This document shows positions 6,949 to 10,720 of a stretch of DNA of 10,720 bases, in pieces. The position numbers and the translations under genes were made by a program. This stretch comes from Thiotrichaceae bacterium (GTDB taxonomy: Bacteria; Pseudomonadota; Gammaproteobacteria; Thiotrichales; Thiotrichaceae), in NCBI GenBank assembly GCA_024762625.1, contig JANTHA010000058.1, forward strand, positions 1 to 10,720, given 5' to 3'. The notes under the pieces were generated by a model. The model was not told the origin of the DNA, did no database searches, and saw only the letters and a list, made by a program, of their open reading frames with translations. Numbering within the stretch: the first letter of the stretch is position 1; the number at the start of each line of letters is the position of its first letter.

Positions 6949-6962
6949 ATGATTTTGATCAA
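6949..6962. promoter_or_regulatory. FNR/Anr-like palindrome in divergent spacer
   Basis: ATGAT-TTTG-ATCAA matches the FNR/Anr consensus TTGAT-N4-ATCAA at nine of ten fixed positions. It lies 36 bp upstream of the symporter start and between it and the divergently read gene. A 14-bp match in AT-rich DNA can be chance, and no well-placed promoter was recognised beside it. Confidence 0.3.
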
Positions 6963-7101
6963 TCTTCGTTTATCGTCTACACCAGATAAGGGCGGCTAAT
7001 GGAGGATGTCATTAAAATGGACATTTGAGCCAACTATCAGAAAAAACAGCAAAATTGAGTCATTTGAACATGCAATCAATACACGCGCATGCATTTAGCG
7101 G

Positions 7102-7107
7102 TATAAT
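7102..7107 (+). promoter_or_regulatory. Candidate -10 element upstream of the TPR-like gene
   Basis: A perfect TATAAT followed by GCGCG, with no good -35 at 16-18 bp upstream. If used, transcription would start near 7114 and favour the ATG at 7169 as the start of the following gene. Confidence 0.3.
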
Positions 7108-7168
7108 GCGCGTCATCCACTCATTATCCACTAACCATTCAGTAAAAGACTGGTCAATCATCGTATTA

Positions 7169-7903
7169 ATGAACAACGCATCGACAAGCAAGGATTCAAA
7201 TATTCATTCATCTTCAAATAAAAGCGAGTTAAATAAAAGCGGACAGGAGGATGTCCTGTTAAATGCACTGGGCAATGACCCGCTTGCGATCTGGCGCACC
7301 CTGAATTTAAAAGTGAGTCATGATCCGCAGAATATCAAATTGCATGTGCAACGCTTGTTATTTGGGCTTGAAAATGAGCTGGCTGATTACATTCCAGGCG
7401 CATTACAGGATTTGTTTATCAGTTTACAGCAAACAGGCTTGCCTTTGCGTCAGCGAATGTTTAGTTTGCTCAGCCCCGTGATGATGCAAACCGATCGCGT
7501 TTATTTTCAACGCTGGCTAGATGAAGATTCCGACCAGAACCTGGAATGCCGCAACTATCCAGGCGCAGTATTCAGTAGTCAAACCTGTCAGGGTAAGGGA
7601 GAAAACAGCGAACAATCTTTGTCAGGGCGCGCTGTTCAGGAGCCTGGCGCTAATAACCCACTTGCTAAAGCGCGTTTTGAGATTGAGATGGGGCGTATCG
7701 ACAAGGCGCGATCCTTGCTGGAAGCACTCTGCGCAAAGGAGTTGAATAATAGTGAAGCGATAAACGAGTTGCAGAATCTGTATCGCTGCACCCATAATCA
7801 AGCGGCGTATCAATCTTTTATCAAACAGCTTCAAAAAAGCGCCGGACGCTTACCCGAATTATGGGAAAAATTTTCAATTAAAAATAATTCAGAATCAAAA
7901 TAA
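7169..7903 (+). CDS. Unrecognised protein with TPR-like C-terminus, next to fimV
   Basis: I do not recognise this family. From the ATG at 7169 it is 244 residues: a polar Ser/Asn/Lys-rich lead of about 25 residues, a predicted helical middle part (from about Q26-E-D to L118-D-E-D), a low-complexity linker with two cysteines, and a C-terminal helical repeat. The repeat contains A-R-F-E-I-E-M-G-R and then A-R-S-L-L-E-A, a TPR-like pattern. There is no signal peptide from this start and no membrane helix. The frame is open back to a TTG at 7025, and an ATG at 7106 is also possible; none has a good ribosome binding site. I prefer 7169 because the upstream codons look non-coding and a TATAAT lies at 7102. 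It precedes fimV by 60 bp in the same direction, so co-transcription and a role near FimV are plausible inferences. Confidence 0.75.
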   Translation: MNNASTSKDSNIHSSSNKSELNKSGQEDVLLNALGNDPLAIWRTLNLKVSHDPQNIKLHVQRLLFGLENELADYIPGALQDLFISLQQTGLPLRQRMFSLLSPVMMQTDRVYFQRWLDEDSDQNLECRNYPGAVFSSQTCQGKGENSEQSLSGRAVQEPGANNPLAKARFEIEMGRIDKARSLLEALCAKELNNSEAINELQNLYRCTHNQAAYQSFIKQLQKSAGRLPELWEKFSIKNNSESK

Positions 7904-7963
7904 TTGTCATTAAACAAGCAAGTTTAAAAATCCATTACAGTTCAAAATTTAAAGCGAAAACAG

Positions 7964-9577
7964 ATGAAACGTCTTCTTATTACTCACAATATTACTAACA
8001 ATCAGGCTGTTTTAAGTCTAATGCGCGGGCGTCAGACTGTCGCTGCGGGACGCTTCTGCATTCATGCAATATTGGCGCTTCTTGTGTCCATTATGATCGT
8101 CAGCGAGCTTAGCGCAGAAACGCGCTACAGGATCAGACCGCTGGATAATTTGAGCCGCATTGTATCCAGTCATTATCCGGACAGCACCTTGAGCAAGGCG
8201 CAATTAATGGCCGAGATTTACGCCAGAAATCCACGCGCATTCAAGGATGGCAATGTCAATTTTCTATTGCGTGGTAAACGCCTGATCCTGCCCAGTGAAG
8301 AAACTATCCAGCCAATGCCGGAAGAACAGGCGAGAGCCATGTTGAGCGAGAAAGGCTATGTTTTCAGAAACACAAGCGATATATCTGCATTGTTGTCTGA
8401 ATTTGACCTGACGCAAAAAGATATGGATGACCTGGAACAAATGGATGATGTAGATCAACAGATGGTTTCAGAGGTGAACGGAAAAAGCAGACGGCCCGAA
8501 AATAGTCCGAACCCAGACGGCGATAATAATAACAAGCGCATGATGGATAAAAAATTAAAACTCTCCCAGCAAAAATTAAAAAAGCTTGAGAATGAGAGAG
8601 AGCAACTCAGACAGCAACTGGAGCGCCTTAAAAAAGAAAAGAAAAAAGCAGATCAGCAGTTAAAAACGCTCGAACAAGCGCTTATTGAACGCGCCGGAAG
8701 AAACTCCGCGCAAGGCAATAACTCCGCGCAAGCTAATAACACCGCGCAAGCAACTCAGACTAAAGAAAAACAGAACGCTATGCGCAGCGCTGCGACAAGC
8801 AAAGAAAAGCGTTCGGATTTAAGCGATGCAAGCCCATCCGATAAGGCAAATGAGTTATTTAATACAACGCTTCCAGCTGATGTCATTGCCGCGGATAGAA
8901 AAAAACGCCTGTTTGAGGACAAAGTCCGGGAACGAACCCGGAAGTTGAAAGAAGCCAATGCTGCTTTGGAGCAAAAACTTCAACGAACGCGTAGCGAACT
9001 GGCGGAAAACAACCGTGAAAATATAAGCATGTCGCGCCAGCTAAAATCAATAAAAGGCGGCGATGATGTGCTTGAAAATGAGTTCTCAGGCAAACTACCT
9101 GATGATGATTTGCTCAAGCATGAAGCCGCTAAAAAAGCGGATTCAGATGCAAATCCTTCGCTCGCGGAAGAGATTGACGCGCCCCGACATGTTGAAGAAA
9201 CGCTTGATTCCGCCGTCAGTAATGAGTCTGGCGGAAATAAGCTGCTCTGGCTATTTGCCGTACTGGCGTTTTTCGGCGTACTCTGGTTTTTGTTGCGGCG
9301 TTTCATGGGTCTTGGCGGGAGCATGGGGAAATCCACCGTCTCTGGCGGTGAAGAATCAGAAAGCTATATGACGTCAGCCTTTGAAGCTGCTGATGAGATA
9401 GACGCCGATTACGAGGAGCCATCGCTTGAAACCAGTATCAAGCTGGATGTGGCGCGAGCATACATTGAAGCAGACGACTACAATTCGGCAAGAGATATGC
9501 TGCAGGAGGTTCTTGAAGAAGGCGATGTCGACCAACAACAGGAGGCCAGAGATATACTGGCGAGCCTGAAGAACTAG
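7964..9577 (+). CDS. fimV: FimV-family polar hub / pilus assembly protein, short form
   Basis: A 537-residue protein. A long N-terminus ends in a signal peptide (hydrophobic about 33-47, cleavage likely near S-A-E52), followed by the FimV N-terminal LysM-like peptidoglycan-binding domain (about 53-112, Y-R-I-R-P-L-D-N-L to R-L-I-L-P-S). Then come two charged coiled coils (about 192-245 and 310-365), one membrane helix (427-446) with basic residues after it, an acidic cytoplasmic segment, and the FimV C-terminal TPR-like domain (about 489-537, with L-D-V-A-R-A-Y-I-E and A-R-D-M-L-Q-E-V-L-E-E-G-D). In Pseudomonas and relatives FimV links peptidoglycan to type IV pilus and type II secretion assembly and to polar localisation. 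Many homologues approach 900 residues, so this one is short, mainly in the cytoplasmic part. An in-frame ATG at 8021 would give a more typical signal peptide. No pilus genes are in the window. Confidence 0.92.
   Translation: MKRLLITHNITNNQAVLSLMRGRQTVAAGRFCIHAILALLVSIMIVSELSAETRYRIRPLDNLSRIVSSHYPDSTLSKAQLMAEIYARNPRAFKDGNVNFLLRGKRLILPSEETIQPMPEEQARAMLSEKGYVFRNTSDISALLSEFDLTQKDMDDLEQMDDVDQQMVSEVNGKSRRPENSPNPDGDNNNKRMMDKKLKLSQQKLKKLENEREQLRQQLERLKKEKKKADQQLKTLEQALIERAGRNSAQGNNSAQANNTAQATQTKEKQNAMRSAATSKEKRSDLSDASPSDKANELFNTTLPADVIAADRKKRLFEDKVRERTRKLKEANAALEQKLQRTRSELAENNRENISMSRQLKSIKGGDDVLENEFSGKLPDDDLLKHEAAKKADSDANPSLAEEIDAPRHVEETLDSAVSNESGGNKLLWLFAVLAFFGVLWFLLRRFMGLGGSMGKSTVSGGEESESYMTSAFEAADEIDADYEEPSLETSIKLDVARAYIEADDYNSARDMLQEVLEEGDVDQQQEARDILASLKN
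8702..8755 (+). repeat. 18-bp tandem repeat, three copies, inside fimV
   Basis: Three consecutive 18-bp units begin AACTCCGCGCAAG, AACTCCGCGCAAG and AACACCGCGCAAG, in frame, encoding the hexapeptides NSAQGN, NSAQAN and NTAQAT (residues 247-264). They form a flexible linker after the first coiled coil. Because the unit is a multiple of three, copy-number change would preserve the frame. Confidence 0.9.
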
Positions 9578-9599
9578 CGCAAAATACAACGCCATTTTT

Positions 9600-9615
9600 C
9601 CCGAAAGAAATCGGG
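9600..9615. terminator. Small hairpin between convergent fimV and glcF
   Basis: CCCGA (9600-9604) and TCGGG (9611-9615) pair around AAGAAA. A run of five T precedes it and AT-rich sequence follows at a distance, but no T tract directly follows on either strand, so it is a poor intrinsic terminator. Its place in the 79-bp convergent gap is the main reason to list it. Confidence 0.3.
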
Positions 9616-9656
9616 CTTGGTGCGGCTAAAAAATATTTTAAGAACTGATGCGTTTG

Positions 9657-10720
9657 TTATTCTGAAAAAAATGGTACTGTATCCAGCAAATGTATCCAGT
9701 GGATCACCGGCGCATCGCTGACTTCCTGCAGATGAGTTTGGCAACCAATATTGGCGGTCACAATGATGTTGGGTTTTGTGTCATTGAGCTGGGTAATTTT
9801 ATTGATTTGTAGCTGTTTTGATAATTCCGGTTGCAGTATTGAATAGGTTCCTGCGGAGCCACAACACAGGTGTTTATCATGTGCAAAGCTTAAGCGATAT
9901 CCGCAATCCTGTAAAATTTTCTCGACGACGCCATTGATTTTCTGCCCATGTTGCAGAGTGCAGGGCGGGTGCCAGGCGATAGCGTCTGTTTCCGCATTAT
10001 TTTTTGGCGCAAGTTTTTTATAATCTTCCTTAATGATGATCTCGGAAATATCCTTGCTGAGCGCCGAAACGCGTTCAGCCTTCGCGGCATAGTCTGGATC
10101 ATGGCGCAGGTAATGTGCATAATCCTTGATCATCACGCCGCAGCCGCTTGCAGTGCTTACAATGGCTTCAATGCCAGTTTCAATATCAGACCACCAGGCG
10201 TCAATATTGCGCTTCATGAAAACAAGCGCTTCGTCTTCTGCGGATAAATGCTGACTGACAGCGCCACAACAGCCCGAATTTTTATGGCGAATCAGCGAAA
10301 TGCCAAGTCTGTGTAAAACGCGCGCAGCGGCGGCGTTAATATCCGGAGACAGGGTCGGTTGTACACAGCCGTCCAGAATCAGCATGCGCCGTTTGTGTTG
10401 AAGCAAAGGCCAGCTACCCTGAGCAACCGGGCGCGGCATTTTGCTACGCAGCGCGCCGGGCAATAGCGGCTTGACAAGTTGCCCCGTTTTGAACAAAAAA
10501 GCAAAACGTTTCCGATAGGGAAGCACACTGCGCAATAGTTTGCGTACTGCGCGTTCCTTGAGCGGCCTTGGCGATTTTTGTTCGATCTGTTGCCGGCCAA
10601 TATCCAGTAGTTTGCCGTATTCAACGCCTGAAGGACAGGTGGTCTCGCAATTGCGGCAAGTCAGGCAGCGGTCAAGGTGGCGGCGGGTGGCTTGTTCGAC
10701 TGCTTCGCCCTCAAGCATTT
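9657..10720 (-). CDS. glcF: Glycolate oxidase iron-sulfur subunit GlcF, N-terminus outside window
   Basis: The 353 visible residues run in frame off the right edge, so the start and the first ferredoxin-type cluster are missing; E. coli GlcF is about 407 residues. Visible is the second 4Fe-4S site C18-x2-C21-x2-C24-x3-C28-P, then two cysteine-rich CCG domains: C118, C150-C151-G and C193, and C253, C285-C286-G and C326. The surroundings (S-G-C-C-G-A, H-P-P-C-T-L-Q-H-G-Q, L-C-C-G-S-A-G-T-Y) are those of GlcF. With GlcD and GlcE it oxidises glycolate to glyoxylate and passes electrons to the respiratory chain at the membrane. GlcD and GlcE would be expected beyond the right edge. The cysteines present are intact, with no sign of decay. 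A related LutA/GlpC-type CCG protein is the alternative, less likely by motif detail. Confidence 0.94.
   Translation of the reverse strand, partial: MLEGEAVEQATRRHLDRCLTCRNCETTCPSGVEYGKLLDIGRQQIEQKSPRPLKERAVRKLLRSVLPYRKRFAFLFKTGQLVKPLLPGALRSKMPRPVAQGSWPLLQHKRRMLILDGCVQPTLSPDINAAAARVLHRLGISLIRHKNSGCCGAVSQHLSAEDEALVFMKRNIDAWWSDIETGIEAIVSTASGCGVMIKDYAHYLRHDPDYAAKAERVSALSKDISEIIIKEDYKKLAPKNNAETDAIAWHPPCTLQHGQKINGVVEKILQDCGYRLSFAHDKHLCCGSAGTYSILQPELSKQLQINKITQLNDTKPNIIVTANIGCQTHLQEVSDAPVIHWIHLLDTVPFFSE

Noticed and set aside
7006..7098. 30-codon frame starting right after GGAGG at 7001-7005
   Set aside because: The ATG directly abuts GGAGG, leaving no spacing for initiation, and the product shows no recognisable feature.
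7102..7168. TTG 7025 or ATG 7106 as the start of the TPR-like gene
   Set aside because: Neither has a convincing ribosome binding site, upstream codons look non-coding, and a TATAAT overlaps the ATG at 7106; kept as alternatives only.
7904..7963. Promoter directly upstream of fimV starting from TTGTCA at 7904
   Set aside because: No -10 hexamer falls at an acceptable distance; read-through from the upstream gene is as likely.

Overview
The window reads as chromosome from a proteobacterium, most likely a gammaproteobacterium. The best pointer is a FimV-family polar/pilus hub protein next to a glycolate oxidase iron-sulfur subunit (GlcF); a lineage below class cannot be fixed from this sequence alone. 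Base composition is moderate, near half GC by eye. Ribosome binding sites are weak at almost every visible start. No rRNA, tRNA, CRISPR array, intact insertion sequence or phage gene was seen.

Left part (1-1960). Two serine hydrolases of the beta-lactamase/penicillin-binding fold face each other tail to tail, with stop codons that overlap by 20 bp. The left one enters the window already open, so its N-terminus and its SxxK nucleophile motif lie outside. The right one is complete, exported, and carries SLPK, SNN and KSG motifs but no recognisable class A ExxLN (Glu166) motif. A promoter-like site lies just upstream of it.

Middle part (1960-5199). A 12-helix transporter of the ATP:ADP translocase-like (Tlc/NTT) branch is followed by a hairpin-rich spacer and then a signal-peptide-bearing OmpL-like beta-barrel porin. 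Between the porin and the next convergent operon is a gene-free stretch of about 410 bp. It holds a strong 13-bp stem-loop, a second 8-bp inverted repeat and other palindromes, and looks like an intergenic repeat element (REP/MITE-like) or the debris of one.

Right part (5200-10720). A minus-strand pair encodes a bile acid:sodium symporter family (BASS) transporter and a UbiA/MenA-like prenyltransferase; the two genes overlap by 23 bp and are probably translationally coupled. Divergent from them is an unrecognised protein with a TPR-like C-terminus, then a short fimV with a LysM-like domain, coiled coils, one membrane span and the FimV C-terminal domain. An FNR/Anr-like palindrome sits in the divergent spacer. 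GlcF comes in convergently from the right edge and lacks its N-terminus with the first 4Fe-4S cluster.

Most of this is ordinary core and semi-accessory chromosome. The parts that deserve a second look are the convergent serine hydrolase pair, the BASS-prenyltransferase coupling, the unknown TPR-like gene beside an unusually short fimV, and the structured intergenic element at 5001-5152.
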